Shown one piece after another: positions 53,412-62,270 of a DNA stretch of 64,000 nt. The first letter of the stretch is position 1; every line of letters starts with the position of its first letter. The notes below the pieces were generated by a model that was given only the letters and a program-made list of their open reading frames with translations, ran no database searches and was not told where the DNA came from. The DNA lies in assembly GCF_030066995.1 (NCBI RefSeq), contig NZ_JASJAP010000005.1, forward strand, positions 394,971-458,970, given 5' to 3'. Both the position numbers and the translations under genes were made by a program. The DNA comes from Erythrobacter sp. GTDB taxonomy: Bacteria > Pseudomonadota > Alphaproteobacteria > Sphingomonadales > Sphingomonadaceae.

Positions 53412-54079
53412 CAGGCGGTCCCCTCGCCTTTGAGCGCAGCAATGTTGTCGGCGTAGCGGCCCGATCCCCCCTTGAAGGTCGCCGACCCGGCGACCAGCAC
53501 ATCCGCACCCGCCATCACACATTCGCGCGCGGTCTGGGCGTTGACCCCGCCGTCAACCTCAAGGTGGATGGAGCGCCCGGTTGCCTCGATCATCGCCCGA
53601 ACGCGGCGGATCTTCTCAAGCTGCGAAGGAATGAAGCTCTGCCCCCCGAAGCCGGGATTGACGCTCATCACCAGGATGAGGTCGACCAGGTCCATCAGGT
53701 TATCGAGCGCCTCGACCGGCGTGCCGGGATTGAGCACCACGCCCGCCTTCTTGCCCAGCGCCCGGATCGCCTGAAGCGTTCGGTGAACGTGCGGCCCGGC
53801 CTCGGGATGCACGGTGATAATGTCGGCCCCTGCCTGTGCAAAGGCTTCGAGATAGGGATCGACCGGCGCGATCATCAGATGCACGTCGAAGGGCTTGTCC
53901 GAATGCGGGCGCAAAGCCTTCACGACGTCCGGACCGATTGTGATGTTGGGCACAAAATGCCCGTCCATAACGTCAATGTGGATCCAGTCCGCCCCCGCCG
54001 CGTCGACCGCGCGCACTTCCTCTCCCAGCCGAGCGAAATCGGCGGAAAGAATGGATGGCGAAATAAGCGGTGCGGGCAT
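53411..54079 (-). CDS. rpe: Ribulose-phosphate 3-epimerase
   Basis: 222 residues, normal length. It interconverts ribulose 5-phosphate and xylulose 5-phosphate. Metal and catalytic motifs are [51 protein letters not shown] and EVDGGVN (short blocks). It is translationally coupled to the heparinase-like gene, an arrangement conserved in relatives as far as I know. Confidence 0.97.
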   Translation of the reverse strand: MPAPLISPSILSADFARLGEEVRAVDAAGADWIHIDVMDGHFVPNITIGPDVVKALRPHSDKPFDVHLMIAPVDPYLEAFAQAGADIITVHPEAGPHVHRTLQAIRALGKKAGVVLNPGTPVEALDNLMDLVDLILVMSVNPGFGGQSFIPSQLEKIRRVRAMIEATGRSIHLEVDGGVNAQTARECVMAGADVLVAGSATFKGGSGRYADNIAALKGEGTA

Positions 54080-54320
54080 GGTGCAGCTTGGTTAATCCCA
54101 AGAGTTCGAGCCTTGCAGGTACGAGGCCGCGAATCGGGTCACAAGCGTATCGGAGGGCTTTTCCACCAGGCTTTGGCGCGCAACCACGCGCTTCGTGCGA
54201 AATTCAGGCTGAATTCACGGGCGCGGCGGCATGGTAAATCATCGATTGGAGCAAGCGGCTGCTTGACAACCTGTTCGCGCCTGCGAGCGGTAAAGCCTCA
54301 GACAGAAAGATCACTTTACG

Positions 54321-54866
54321 ATGAGCGGATTTTCAGCGGTCAGAACGCTTGGCCGAAAGACAATGGCGACAGCGCTGCTCAGTTTGGCCGCCTTTCTGGG
54401 TCTCGCAGGCTCGGGACAGGCGCGCACGGCCATTGCGTCGGAGACGACCTACCGCGAGACCATCGCCAACGACATGCGCCAGTGCGCGCCCGGCGGTGGC
54501 CCGGCGGTGCGCGTGACAGTGCGCGGGATCAAGAGTTCCGACGGCATGATCCGACTGCAAAGCTACCGCGGCACCAAAGCGGACTGGCTGGAAAAGGGCA
54601 AATGGATCAACCGTATCGAAGCGCCGGCGCGAAAAGGCACCATGACCTTTTGCCTGCCCGTCCCAGCCGCAGGCGCCTATGCGATCGCGGCGCGCCACGA
54701 TGTCAACGGAAACGGCAAGACCGATATCACCCAGGACGGCGGAGCGATGTCGAACAACCCTTCCATCAACATCTTCAATCTGGGCAAGCCAGGGATCGAG
54801 AAGACCCGCTTCACGATGGGCAGCGAGGTCAAGCGGCTTTCGATCACCATGCTCTATCTGGGCTGA
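54321..54866 (+). CDS. DUF2141-family exported protein
   Basis: 181 residues. A signal peptide (MATALLSLAAFLGLAGSGQA at 15-34) precedes a DUF2141 beta-rich domain (about 60-180): VRVTVRGIKSSDGMIRLQSY, then HDVNGNGKTDI, an EF-hand-like acidic loop, and PSINIFNLGKPGI. Function unknown. Sphingomonads often have several of these exported proteins. A consensus -35 (TTGACA, 54263-54268) lies upstream, but the matching -10 is weak. Convergent with the Tam41-like gene, 17 bases away. Confidence 0.82.
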   Translation: MSGFSAVRTLGRKTMATALLSLAAFLGLAGSGQARTAIASETTYRETIANDMRQCAPGGGPAVRVTVRGIKSSDGMIRLQSYRGTKADWLEKGKWINRIEAPARKGTMTFCLPVPAAGAYAIAARHDVNGNGKTDITQDGGAMSNNPSINIFNLGKPGIEKTRFTMGSEVKRLSITMLYLG

Positions 54867-54883
54867 GCCTGGCCGCCGGGCGC

Positions 54884-55786
54884 CTAGCGCCGCTGCTTTT
54901 GCTGGTGGCGCCAGAGTGACAGCAGGACACCTGGCGCCGCAAGGATCGGGAAGCGTTCGCGAAACGGTGTCACCTCAACCGCCATGCCCGTGTGGCGCTC
55001 GATCTTCCAGGCGGCGTACCGAGCCGCGCCCTCGAAAGTGGCGCTGGCCTTCAAGAGCCGCGCGACGTTGAGCGGCTTTCCAAGCCTTTGCCTTTTGGCC
55101 CACCAGGTCAGGATTTGCTCGCGCGCGCTCGGGGCAAGCTGGGGAGTAAGCCGCTCTCCATCCGCTTCGAACGGCACCCCGCCCGCATCGAGCGCAAGCG
55201 GCAGGAGCCCGGCGAAATGCTCTGCATTCACTCCCAATATATCGTTCTCGCGCCCCGGCTTTTCGACCCGAAACTCCGCCTTGTAAGTCGCGCGAAACAG
55301 CGCTCTCCAGTACTCCTCGGCCGTGGCCTGCAAGGGCCCCAGGGCGACCGCCAGCCGCGCTGCGGTCATCGCTGCGCCGGCCACACCGGATATCACCCCT
55401 TGCGCCGCCGCCTCGTCGCGCCGCCACACGAGCGCGCACGGCTGAACGAAGCGCGCCCAGATCGTCGTGTCCCAAAGCTCGCCCGAAGCCGCCTTGGAGA
55501 AAGTTTCCAGACGCATGATCGCAACCTTGGCGCGCAAGGTGACATCGCCAAACTCACGCTCGTGATAGCTGACGCGCGGCCAGATAGCGGGCTCGTCATC
55601 CCCGCTGCCGGGAAGCAGGACGTAAAAATCGAGAACGCCCTCCAGCGACCCGGTGCGCAGATTCGATCCGTAGAACAGCACCGCAAGAGCGCCAGCATCG
55701 CGCGCAAGCGCCTGCGCGAAATCGCTGACCGCCGGATCGACCGGCGCGTTCATTTGACTTGCGAGGCGCTCGCGAAGCGCGCCCAT
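54884..55786 (-). CDS. Tam41-like nucleotidyltransferase, candidate CDP-diacylglycerol synthase
   Basis: 300 residues, soluble, no TM or signal peptide. LAVLFYGSNLRTGSLEG (YGSN at 39-42) and LDFYVLLPG (DFYVL 53-57) match the nucleotidyltransferase entry of mitochondrial Tam41/MMP37 (YGSG, then LDFVF). Later blocks also line up: WARFVQPCALVW with AGRLQKPVKII, and YKAEFRVEKPGRENDIL / NAEHFAGLL (168-194) with the YSGDFRM...VLNIV / NIAHFRELY stretch. Tam41 makes CDP-diacylglycerol from phosphatidate and CTP. The start ATG overlaps the stop of the lipid kinase gene (TGATG), which would supply phosphatidate. Activity is inferred; it could act on another phosphorylated lipid. Confidence 0.65.
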   Translation of the reverse strand: MGALRERLASQMNAPVDPAVSDFAQALARDAGALAVLFYGSNLRTGSLEGVLDFYVLLPGSGDDEPAIWPRVSYHEREFGDVTLRAKVAIMRLETFSKAASGELWDTTIWARFVQPCALVWRRDEAAAQGVISGVAGAAMTAARLAVALGPLQATAEEYWRALFRATYKAEFRVEKPGRENDILGVNAEHFAGLLPLALDAGGVPFEADGERLTPQLAPSAREQILTWWAKRQRLGKPLNVARLLKASATFEGAARYAAWKIERHTGMAVEVTPFRERFPILAAPGVLLSLWRHQQKQRR

Positions 55787-56847
55787 CACGACGTGACTTT
55801 GGCGGGAGCCTTGGGGGTGACGAATTGAAGCGCGGGGCCCTGACCGACACGGTAGCGACCCTTGGGAAAGGCCTCGCCGTCGAAGATGAAGGAATCCTCG
55901 ATAGCCAGCGTGAATTCCGGGACGCTGAGCTGATGGATGCCCCTCTCACGAGCGCCTGAATCCAGCTTGCCGAAGGCGGCCAGCGGCAGCATCACCGCGG
56001 TGCGCCGATCCACCTGATCAAGCACCACCATCCGAAGACCCGTGCGCAGTCGCCCGAACGGCTTCAATCCGGCGGGCAGGCGTTCCAGAGTGGTCGCGAG
56101 CATGAGCTGACGATATTCGGGATCTCCCGCGCCGCTATGCGCCATCGGCGAACCCGCTCTGCCCAGCTTTATGGCCATGCGCGAGCCGCGTCTCCACGGG
56201 TTTTGACGCGAGGCGAAGAACGCCTGCATCAGCGCCCAGGCGGTCGTGACTCCCACCACGGCGCTGTTGAACGCGCCCAGCTTGTGCGCGCTTTGCCCGG
56301 CCGACGTTGCGCGGGTAAAAGCGCCAGCGCCCAGAATGAAGCCAAGCACGCGGCTCGACGCGCCCTTGTCGAGATCGGTGATGTCGAGCGGCCTGCGCAC
56401 CACACGATCGCCCTGGTCGAACGCGTCGATCGCGTCCTGCAGGCTCCATTCCGAAGGAACGCCAAGATCCACCGTCAGCGCGTTCGTCTTGCCCTTCGGC
56501 AAAACCGCGATCGCGGGCCAGTTATCGCCGAAAATGCTGCTACCGCACGTCAAGACATCGCGCACGGTCCCATCGCCGCCATTGATGACCAAAAGATCGA
56601 TATCGTCCTTGGCAAACTCGCTCAGCGCCTCGGGCAGGGCGTCTCGCTTATCCGGGGTTGCGATGTGCACCTGAGGGCACACGCCGCAGTCGAAATCGGC
56701 GCCCTGATTGCGATGGCTGCGAGGGTTGTAAATCACACCGACCCGCGGCGCTTCGCCGGGGGATCGCTCTTTCGCACGCGCCGGCGGCGCTGGTGCGCGG
56801 GTGGCAACGTGGGGCAGTTGCGCAAATTCGTAGATAGGGGTGGCCAT
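55786..56847 (-). CDS. Diacylglycerol kinase-family lipid kinase
   Basis: 353 residues. The DAGK catalytic domain: GVIYNPRSHRN (37-47), LLVINGGDGTVRDVL (85-99; nucleotide loop GGDGT 90-94) and IAVLPKGKTNALTVDLG. The C-terminal half is the beta-sandwich of YegS/DgkB-type kinases, ending FIFDGEAFP. It would phosphorylate diacylglycerol, or a sphingoid/ceramide lipid given that sphingomonads make sphingolipids; the sequence does not decide. A typical N-terminal Pro/Ala-rich 30 residues is unconserved. Coupled to the Tam41-like gene. Confidence 0.82.
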   Translation of the reverse strand: MATPIYEFAQLPHVATRAPAPPARAKERSPGEAPRVGVIYNPRSHRNQGADFDCGVCPQVHIATPDKRDALPEALSEFAKDDIDLLVINGGDGTVRDVLTCGSSIFGDNWPAIAVLPKGKTNALTVDLGVPSEWSLQDAIDAFDQGDRVVRRPLDITDLDKGASSRVLGFILGAGAFTRATSAGQSAHKLGAFNSAVVGVTTAWALMQAFFASRQNPWRRGSRMAIKLGRAGSPMAHSGAGDPEYRQLMLATTLERLPAGLKPFGRLRTGLRMVVLDQVDRRTAVMLPLAAFGKLDSGARERGIHQLSVPEFTLAIEDSFIFDGEAFPKGRYRVGQGPALQFVTPKAPAKVTS

Positions 56848-56979
56848 GGCAGTCCCGTTACAGCGAAAAATGGTTAATGTCTTTGCACTTTTGCCCTGTT
56901 GCGTCCTGTTCGGGCCATACCGATGCGAGGTTACATCGGCCCGGCTTGCGGATAATCAAGGTATTGACGCGAATTTTTT

Positions 56980-56993
56980 GAACGCGTGCGTTC
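56980..56993. promoter_or_regulatory. Palindrome in the divergent promoter of the lipid kinase and M20 genes
   Basis: GAACGC-GT-GCGTTC is a perfect 6-bp inverted repeat in an AT-richer stretch. A TTGACG lies at 56964-56969 and CATAAT at 56993-56998, but their 23-base spacing is too long for a standard promoter. A regulator site is possible. Confidence 0.35.
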
Positions 56994-57074
56994 ATAATCC
57001 GCTGCGCGCATGAACGGCTGATGACTGGAACATTTTGGCTGCGTAACGAATGGTAACGCGTTAGACTTGCACCC

Positions 57075-58289
57075 ATGCTGACCCAAACCCTGCTCGATGC
57101 TGCCAAAGCGCTTTCGCCCGAGATCACCGCGCTGCGCCGCGCCATTCACGCCGAACCCGAACTTGGGCTCGAATGCCCGATGACGATGGCAAAGGTGCGC
57201 GATGCGCTCGAGGGACTTCCACTGGAGTGGCGCGAGGGGCCCTCGACCACGGGCGCGGTGGCCACTCTCAAAGGCACAGCGTCTGGATCGGCCAAGCAAG
57301 CGGCGCGCCGGGTCCTCCTGCGCGGGGACATGGACGCGCTGCCCATGCAGGAGAGAACCGGGCTCGACTTCGCCTCCACCATACCCGGGCGCATGCACGC
57401 CTGTGGCCACGACACGCACACCGCCATGCTGGTGGGAGCGACCAAGCTGCTGTGCGAGGCGCGCGACACCTTCGCCGGAACGGTCGATTTCATGTTTCAG
57501 CCGGGCGAGGAGGGCCATCACGGGGCGCGCTTCATGCTGGAGGACGGACTGATCGATCCGTTGCCCGACGCCGCGTTTGCGCTTCACATTATGCCCAACG
57601 CCCAGTTCGGCGTCTTCGCCGGGCGCGCCGGGCCACTGCTGGCGGCGGCGGACCAGTTCGATATCACGGTAAGCGGCGAAGGGGGCCACGCCTCCATGCC
57701 GCACGATTGCGCGGATCCGCTGCCCGCCGCCGCCGCCATTGTCAGCGCAATCCAGGCGATGGTGACGCGGCGTTTCGAGGCCACCAACGCCGTGGTCGTC
57801 ACCGTGACCCAGATCCACGCCGGATCGACCCACAACGTGATCCCCGACACCGCGATGTTGGGCGGCACGATCCGCACGCTGTCCTGCGAACACCGCGCCA
57901 AAGCTCACGCGCTGATCGCCGAGGTCGCCAAGGCCACCGCACACGCGCATGGCGTGAACGCCGAAGTCACGATCGATCCCGGCTTTCCCGTGACGATCTG
58001 CGATCCGCGCGCGGTCGCCATGGGCGAGGCAATCGCGCGGGAAATGGGCGGCGCGCAAGGATGGCGCGATCTCGCCGCCCCGATCATGGGAGCCGAGGAC
58101 TTCTCCTACGTGCTCGAGAAGGCGCCGGGCGCGATGTTCTTTCTGGGCGTCGCGAAGGAAGGCGAAGACTGGAGCCAGTGCTGCGCGCTGCACAATCCGC
58201 ACATGCACGTCGATGAAGGCGCGCTGCCCATGGGCGCGGCCATGCTCGCGGGGCTCGGTAAGCGTTTTCTTGAAAACGGGTTCGACTGA
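57075..58289 (+). CDS. M20-family amidohydrolase
   Basis: 404 residues. Metal-dependent amidase of the hippurate hydrolase/N-acyl-amino-acid group. RRAIHAEPELG (about 22-32), RMHACGHDTHTAML (about 106-119) and FQPGEEGHHGARFML carry the dinuclear metal ligands and general base; GGHASMP is the dimerisation-domain signature, and GAEDFSYVL the C-terminal ligand block. No signal peptide. Natural substrate unknown. Confidence 0.92.
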   Translation: MLTQTLLDAAKALSPEITALRRAIHAEPELGLECPMTMAKVRDALEGLPLEWREGPSTTGAVATLKGTASGSAKQAARRVLLRGDMDALPMQERTGLDFASTIPGRMHACGHDTHTAMLVGATKLLCEARDTFAGTVDFMFQPGEEGHHGARFMLEDGLIDPLPDAAFALHIMPNAQFGVFAGRAGPLLAAADQFDITVSGEGGHASMPHDCADPLPAAAAIVSAIQAMVTRRFEATNAVVVTVTQIHAGSTHNVIPDTAMLGGTIRTLSCEHRAKAHALIAEVAKATAHAHGVNAEVTIDPGFPVTICDPRAVAMGEAIAREMGGAQGWRDLAAPIMGAEDFSYVLEKAPGAMFFLGVAKEGEDWSQCCALHNPHMHVDEGALPMGAAMLAGLGKRFLENGFD

Positions 58290-58399
58290 ACACCCGCCCA
58301 CGGCCCGAGCGCTGCACGCGATGACGGGGAAGGAGCCACGCGGTCGAACGGACCGCTGGAAACCCTATGTGAACCTTCCCTCGTCTTTAATTCGAAAGG

Positions 58400-58413
58400 T
58401 TGTACGCTCACAA
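58400..58413 (+). promoter_or_regulatory. lac-operator-like element upstream of the LacI-family gene
   Basis: TTGT-ACGCTC-ACAA. The right part GCTCACAATT equals the half-site of the symmetric lac operator, but the left half is two bases short. It lies 45 bases before the regulator start, fitting autoregulation; chance similarity is not excluded. Confidence 0.3.
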
Positions 58414-58457
58414 TTCAAGCCCGGATCGCACCACCAAGGCTGAAGGCGAATATCACC

Positions 58458-59540
58458 TTGACCCAAAGCCGCATAACGATCGAGGACGTTGCAAAGGCAG
58501 CGCAGGTTTCCCGCCAGACGGTTTCCCGTGTCCTCAATCGCAGTCCCAAAGTGTCGGCTAAGGCGCGTGAGCGTGTCGAGGCTGCCATCGCCGATCTGGG
58601 CTATGTTCCCAATATGGCTGCGCGCCGCATGGGCGGTGCACGCAGTTTCTTGGTGCTGGCCGTGCTTGAGCGGGGAGCGGGCACAGCGGGCGCGGGCGCG
58701 CGCACGGGGAGGCTGCCGCTCGACGCGATGCTGGTCGCCGGTCTCGATCGCTGCTCCGAAGCGGGATACCATCTGTTGTTCGAACAGCTCGGCACCGATC
58801 CGGCCGAGAGCCTGGCGCAGCTCAACCGCACGCTCACAGCGCTCAGCCCCGACGGGGTCATCCTGACCCCGCCCCTTGAAGAGCGGGCAGACCTTCGCAG
58901 CGCGATCGAAGGCCGTGGCATCGCGCTGGAAGACCTTGGGCACCGCCGCGCGCCAGGAGAAGCTGGCGCGGCAATGGACGACGCCGCGCTGGGCGAAGAG
59001 GCCACGAGGCGGTTGTGCGAACTCGGCCACCGACAGATCGGCTTTGTGACCGGTTCCGCCGATCCGCGCCGCTCGGAAAAACGGCTTGCAGGCTATCACC
59101 GCGTGATGGCCGCAAAAGGCAGCCGCGCGCATCACCATTTCACCGCCGATGGTCGGCGCGGTTTCGCCGAGGCGCTGGGGCTTGCGAAAAGCTGGCTGGT
59201 GCCAACCATCCGTCCGACCGCGATCATTGCGGAAACCGAGGAAGTGGCGCTTGCGGTGCTCGATGTGGCGCGAGAGCTGGGCGTTGAGGTGCCGCACGAA
59301 CTGTCGCTCCTGTCGCTCGAGGACCGAGCGAGCCTTGGGCGGGCAGACCCTCCGATATCGGCGCTGTTTGCCCCCTACGCGCGCGCCTTCGGCGAAGGCT
59401 GCGCGCGGTTGATCGCCCGCGCAGAAGGCTCCGAGACCGCGTTGCAAGTCCCTGCGGACGGCGATGCTGACGGCGATGAGGTCTCACCCTTTGAATTCGC
59501 AGAACGGGCGAGCTTGGCAAAAGCGCCTCGAACCCTGTGA
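58458..59540 (+). CDS. LacI-family transcriptional regulator
   Basis: 360 residues from a TTG start. HTH plus hinge helix: ITIEDVAKAAQVSRQTVSRVLN and YVPNMAARRM (short blocks). The periplasmic-binding-like effector domain follows (about 65-335), with DGVILTPPL, LGHRQIGFVTG and PTAIIAETEEVAL. In sphingomonads these regulators usually control sugar uptake or degradation genes, often with TonB-dependent receptors; none is next to it. It points toward the polysaccharide cluster, which is on the opposite strand. Confidence 0.9.
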   Translation: MTQSRITIEDVAKAAQVSRQTVSRVLNRSPKVSAKARERVEAAIADLGYVPNMAARRMGGARSFLVLAVLERGAGTAGAGARTGRLPLDAMLVAGLDRCSEAGYHLLFEQLGTDPAESLAQLNRTLTALSPDGVILTPPLEERADLRSAIEGRGIALEDLGHRRAPGEAGAAMDDAALGEEATRRLCELGHRQIGFVTGSADPRRSEKRLAGYHRVMAAKGSRAHHHFTADGRRGFAEALGLAKSWLVPTIRPTAIIAETEEVALAVLDVARELGVEVPHELSLLSLEDRASLGRADPPISALFAPYARAFGEGCARLIARAEGSETALQVPADGDADGDEVSPFEFAERASLAKAPRTL

Positions 59541-59582
59541 GCGGGCGCGTCAGCGTCGCCTGGAAAGGCGCGCAAGCGGGAC

Positions 59583-60794
59583 CTAAAGGGTGTTCACCGC
59601 TTTCTCGATCACCGACGTGGCCTGCACCTCTTCCAGGCCGTCCTTGATGCGCTGCGATTCCTCTTCATAGTTCGCGCCCATGGTATCGATCATTTCCATG
59701 ATCTGCTCGACGCCCGGATCGCGCACATCGACCACGTACCGCTCCTGGCCGAAATGCGCCGCGAGATCGGTGTATTTGGCCGCCCAGCCAAAGATGATCG
59801 CCGGAACGCCGCTGCGGAACGCGAACACGATCGAGTGGTAGCGCGAGGCGACCACATATTTGAACCGGCTGATCATATCGATCAGTTCGGGGCTGGAATA
59901 TTCGCCCGTGATCACCCGCACCTTGTCGCGGTTCCTGGTCTGACGCAGGATTTGCTCGGTGAGATCCAGATCCGCCCCCGACGTGTTCAGGAAGTAGACG
60001 ACCTCGCCCTTGTCGACGAGCTTGTCGAGCATCTGTGCGTAGAGGCCCCGCACCGTCTCGGGATCGCCGATCCGGAAGAGATTCTCGTTGACGATAAAGC
60101 CAACCGAGCCTTCCTCGGGATAATCGAGGTCTTGCGTGACGCCGGAGGCAACGATGTCGCCGGCTTCGGGGAAGGTCTTCTCGCGGATCACCATGTCGGC
60201 GGAAAGCTCGACATTGCCAAGGCCCAGGGACTTCAGGGACGAGTACCCTTCCTTCTCTCGCGGGTAGATCCGGGTGCAGTAGGACAGCTCTTTCTTGACG
60301 CGCCTTAGAAATTCCGCGTCGTCGTCTTCGCCCCATTCCCATGGGCCAAAGCTCTGCGGCATCAGGATCACCTTCTTGCCATAGCGCTTGGCCATCCGGA
60401 TGGTATCGAGCAGCTGCTCGCCGCCCTTCTTGCTCCAGCCCGAGCCGAGCGTGTAGCCGCTTGCGTCGAGGATGGCGTCCGCTTCGCGCAGCGCCTTCTT
60501 CATCTCCGCAATCTTGCCGTCCCATTTGTCGGTCTTGCGAGAAAAGCCGGCAAGGCGTGTGAGCAGCGGGGCCGCCAGCGGCACGCGGTCCAGCTTGTAT
60601 TTAAAGACGAGCCTGGTGAAATCGTCATGCGGCAGCAGCGTAAAGGCGTATTGCTCGGGCGAATCCGTCTTGAAGGCAAAGCCAATCACCTCGCAGTCCT
60701 CATAAAGGGACTTCAAGGTGTAACACAGCGACAGAAACATGGCCTGAGAGCCTTTGTTTCGCATCTGTATCCCGGTTACGATGAACTTCTTCAT
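59583..60794 (-). CDS. Polysaccharide pyruvyl transferase family protein
   Basis: 403 residues from ATG 60794 (MKKFIVTGIQMRNKGSQAMF). The N-terminal half has RNKGSQAM, ILDASGYTLGSGW and KVILMPQSFGPW; the C-terminal half has VASRYHSIVFAFRSGVPAI, the conserved SRYHS/A-F-R-x-G-V-P-A block of the family. Such enzymes add pyruvate ketals to surface sugars from phosphoenolpyruvate. It is the first of a surface-polysaccharide group with the sulfotransferase. Confidence 0.87.
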   Translation of the reverse strand: MKKFIVTGIQMRNKGSQAMFLSLCYTLKSLYEDCEVIGFAFKTDSPEQYAFTLLPHDDFTRLVFKYKLDRVPLAAPLLTRLAGFSRKTDKWDGKIAEMKKALREADAILDASGYTLGSGWSKKGGEQLLDTIRMAKRYGKKVILMPQSFGPWEWGEDDDAEFLRRVKKELSYCTRIYPREKEGYSSLKSLGLGNVELSADMVIREKTFPEAGDIVASGVTQDLDYPEEGSVGFIVNENLFRIGDPETVRGLYAQMLDKLVDKGEVVYFLNTSGADLDLTEQILRQTRNRDKVRVITGEYSSPELIDMISRFKYVVASRYHSIVFAFRSGVPAIIFGWAAKYTDLAAHFGQERYVVDVRDPGVEQIMEMIDTMGANYEEESQRIKDGLEEVQATSVIEKAVNTL

Positions 60795-60900
60795 TCTCGG
60801 TGATCTTTCCCTTGGTCGGCGCGGTGACCGTCCGCTTGATCGCGCTTGCACGCCCTGAGGGCTGCGGCCTCACTCTACGGGTCTGTTGTCAGGTGTCCGC

Positions 60901-61740
60901 CTACTCGGCCGCTTCCATCGATCGGTACCAGTGGCTGAGCGACTGACCGCTCATCTCTTCCAGCGCTTCGATCGAGGGGCCAAAATAGTCGTTAAGGCGA
61001 TTGCGCACCTCTTGGGTCAGCGGCGGGTACTCGGTCTTGCGCGCGATCGAACCGCGTACGGCCTCGAACGCGGATGTGCCGCGCAAGGGCCGCACGATCG
61101 GCTTCATCCAGCCAAGCCGTTTGCGCAAGGTCGGCGGGACGACCGGCGCGGTCTTGTCCTTGACCTTGTCGCGCATAACGGGCGCAAGCGCGCGGGGCGG
61201 AAGGCCGAGATGATCGCGCACGCGCGCCATCTGCCCCTCGGGATCGCCCGAAACCCCTTCGAAAAACAGGATGAGCAGCTTGTCGCGGCCATAAAGGTCG
61301 ACAAACGGCTGAAGGTGCGAGGCAAAGTTGCCGGCGACGAGGAAGCGGAAGTTCTCGCTGATCGAGGGATCGAGGTAGGATTCGATATCCGGCCCCACCT
61401 CACCACGCCGGAACAGCATGCAGTAATTGGAATAGGCCCGCTCAACCGGATTGCGCAATTGCGCGATCAGCTTGACGTGCGGCAGGGCGCTGTGGAGGCG
61501 GGTCGCGGCGTCGGGAACGTAGAGGTACGAGTTGGATTTCTCGCCCACCGTCTTGCCGAGCCCTTCGTCGCTGAAGTGCGACAGGTACCACGCATCGCCG
61601 CGCTCGTACTGCCGCGAGAAGTAATGCAGCTCGGGGTCCGGCATGTAGACAGCCGGGTCGGCCTGAAGCTGGGTCTGGAGCCAGGTCGTCGCCGACTTCG
61701 CGGCCCCGATGATAACAAAATCGATGTCGCTGAACTGCAT
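60901..61740 (-). CDS. PAPS-dependent sulfotransferase
   Basis: 279 residues. PAPS 5'-phosphosulfate loop GAAKSATTWL (12-21) and 3'-phosphate loop RNPVERAYSNY (96-106) are clear, in the heparan-sulfate-sulfotransferase-like style (R-N-P-V-E-R-A-Y-S). LFFEGVSGDPEGQM and HLGLPP follow as in the same family. It probably sulfates a surface sugar. Upstream on the same strand as the pyruvyltransferase gene (106 bases), so likely co-expressed. PAPS would come from CysDNC in this window. Confidence 0.88.
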   Translation of the reverse strand: MQFSDIDFVIIGAAKSATTWLQTQLQADPAVYMPDPELHYFSRQYERGDAWYLSHFSDEGLGKTVGEKSNSYLYVPDAATRLHSALPHVKLIAQLRNPVERAYSNYCMLFRRGEVGPDIESYLDPSISENFRFLVAGNFASHLQPFVDLYGRDKLLILFFEGVSGDPEGQMARVRDHLGLPPRALAPVMRDKVKDKTAPVVPPTLRKRLGWMKPIVRPLRGTSAFEAVRGSIARKTEYPPLTQEVRNRLNDYFGPSIEALEEMSGQSLSHWYRSMEAAE

Positions 61741-62270
61741 GGTCTAGTTGGACCTCTGACTGAAACGCTGAACCGGCTGTAAAGGGGCCGTTTCGGAAGT
61801 GGGGTGTTTGGACGTCAACACGAAAGCCTCAAGGTTTCTACTCGAGAAACCTTCTCATTTGGTTCCCCGGCGGCGCTCTGGCTCCAGAATCACTGGAGAA
61901 TCGCCAAGAAAGCGCCATTGATGCCGCCTGTCTTTAGGGGCCTGCGCGCCTTATGTCTCGGGGCCATAAGGGGGGGCGCATCCATCAAAGTGGGGCACGA
62001 ACACCCCTTATTGGCCGCCCGGGCTCTCGCTAACGGGTTACTCCGTTTTTCCAACTGCGTCCTTGCACCCGGGCTGGTATCGCCTCTCTGGCTGGCCCGA
62101 CACCAGACCGCCCTTGCCTTTCGGATCGCAGCTGTGGCGGTGGACGGCGAACAAGAGAGCGCGAACAGGACGCTTTGAAAACCGCGCTCCAGGCGAGAAG
62201 GGGCGTTGTGAACGAACGGGCCGTCAAGGGTACTGGGAATCAGGGATACTGGGAATCAGGGATACTGGGG
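61741..62270. promoter_or_regulatory. 530-bp divergent intergenic region, lower GC, with a 9-bp hairpin
   Basis: Holds promoters for the sulfotransferase (minus) and glycosyltransferase (plus). A perfect inverted repeat AAGGTTTCT (61831-61839) / AGAAACCTT (61845-61853) with a 5-base loop stands out, possibly an operator or leader hairpin. A 124-codon plus-strand frame (61804-62178) has no protein-like composition, so I see no gene. Confidence 0.4.
62231..62270 (+). repeat. 16-bp tandem repeat ending at the glycosyltransferase start codon
   Basis: TACTGGGAATCAGGGA at 62231-62246 and again at 62247-62262, then a half unit TACTGGGG (62263-62270) directly before ATG 62271. The repeat provides the GGGA ribosome-binding-like sequence. 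Confidence 0.85.

Noticed and set aside
50092..53456. Two long plus-strand frames (569 and 626 codons) opposite purH and the heparinase-like gene
   Set aside because: Both are antisense to well-supported genes and have Arg/Ala-rich, non-protein-like composition.
61804..62178. 124-codon plus-strand frame in the divergent polysaccharide spacer
   Set aside because: No ribosome site, no recognisable motif, and it runs through a hairpin in a region expected to hold promoters.
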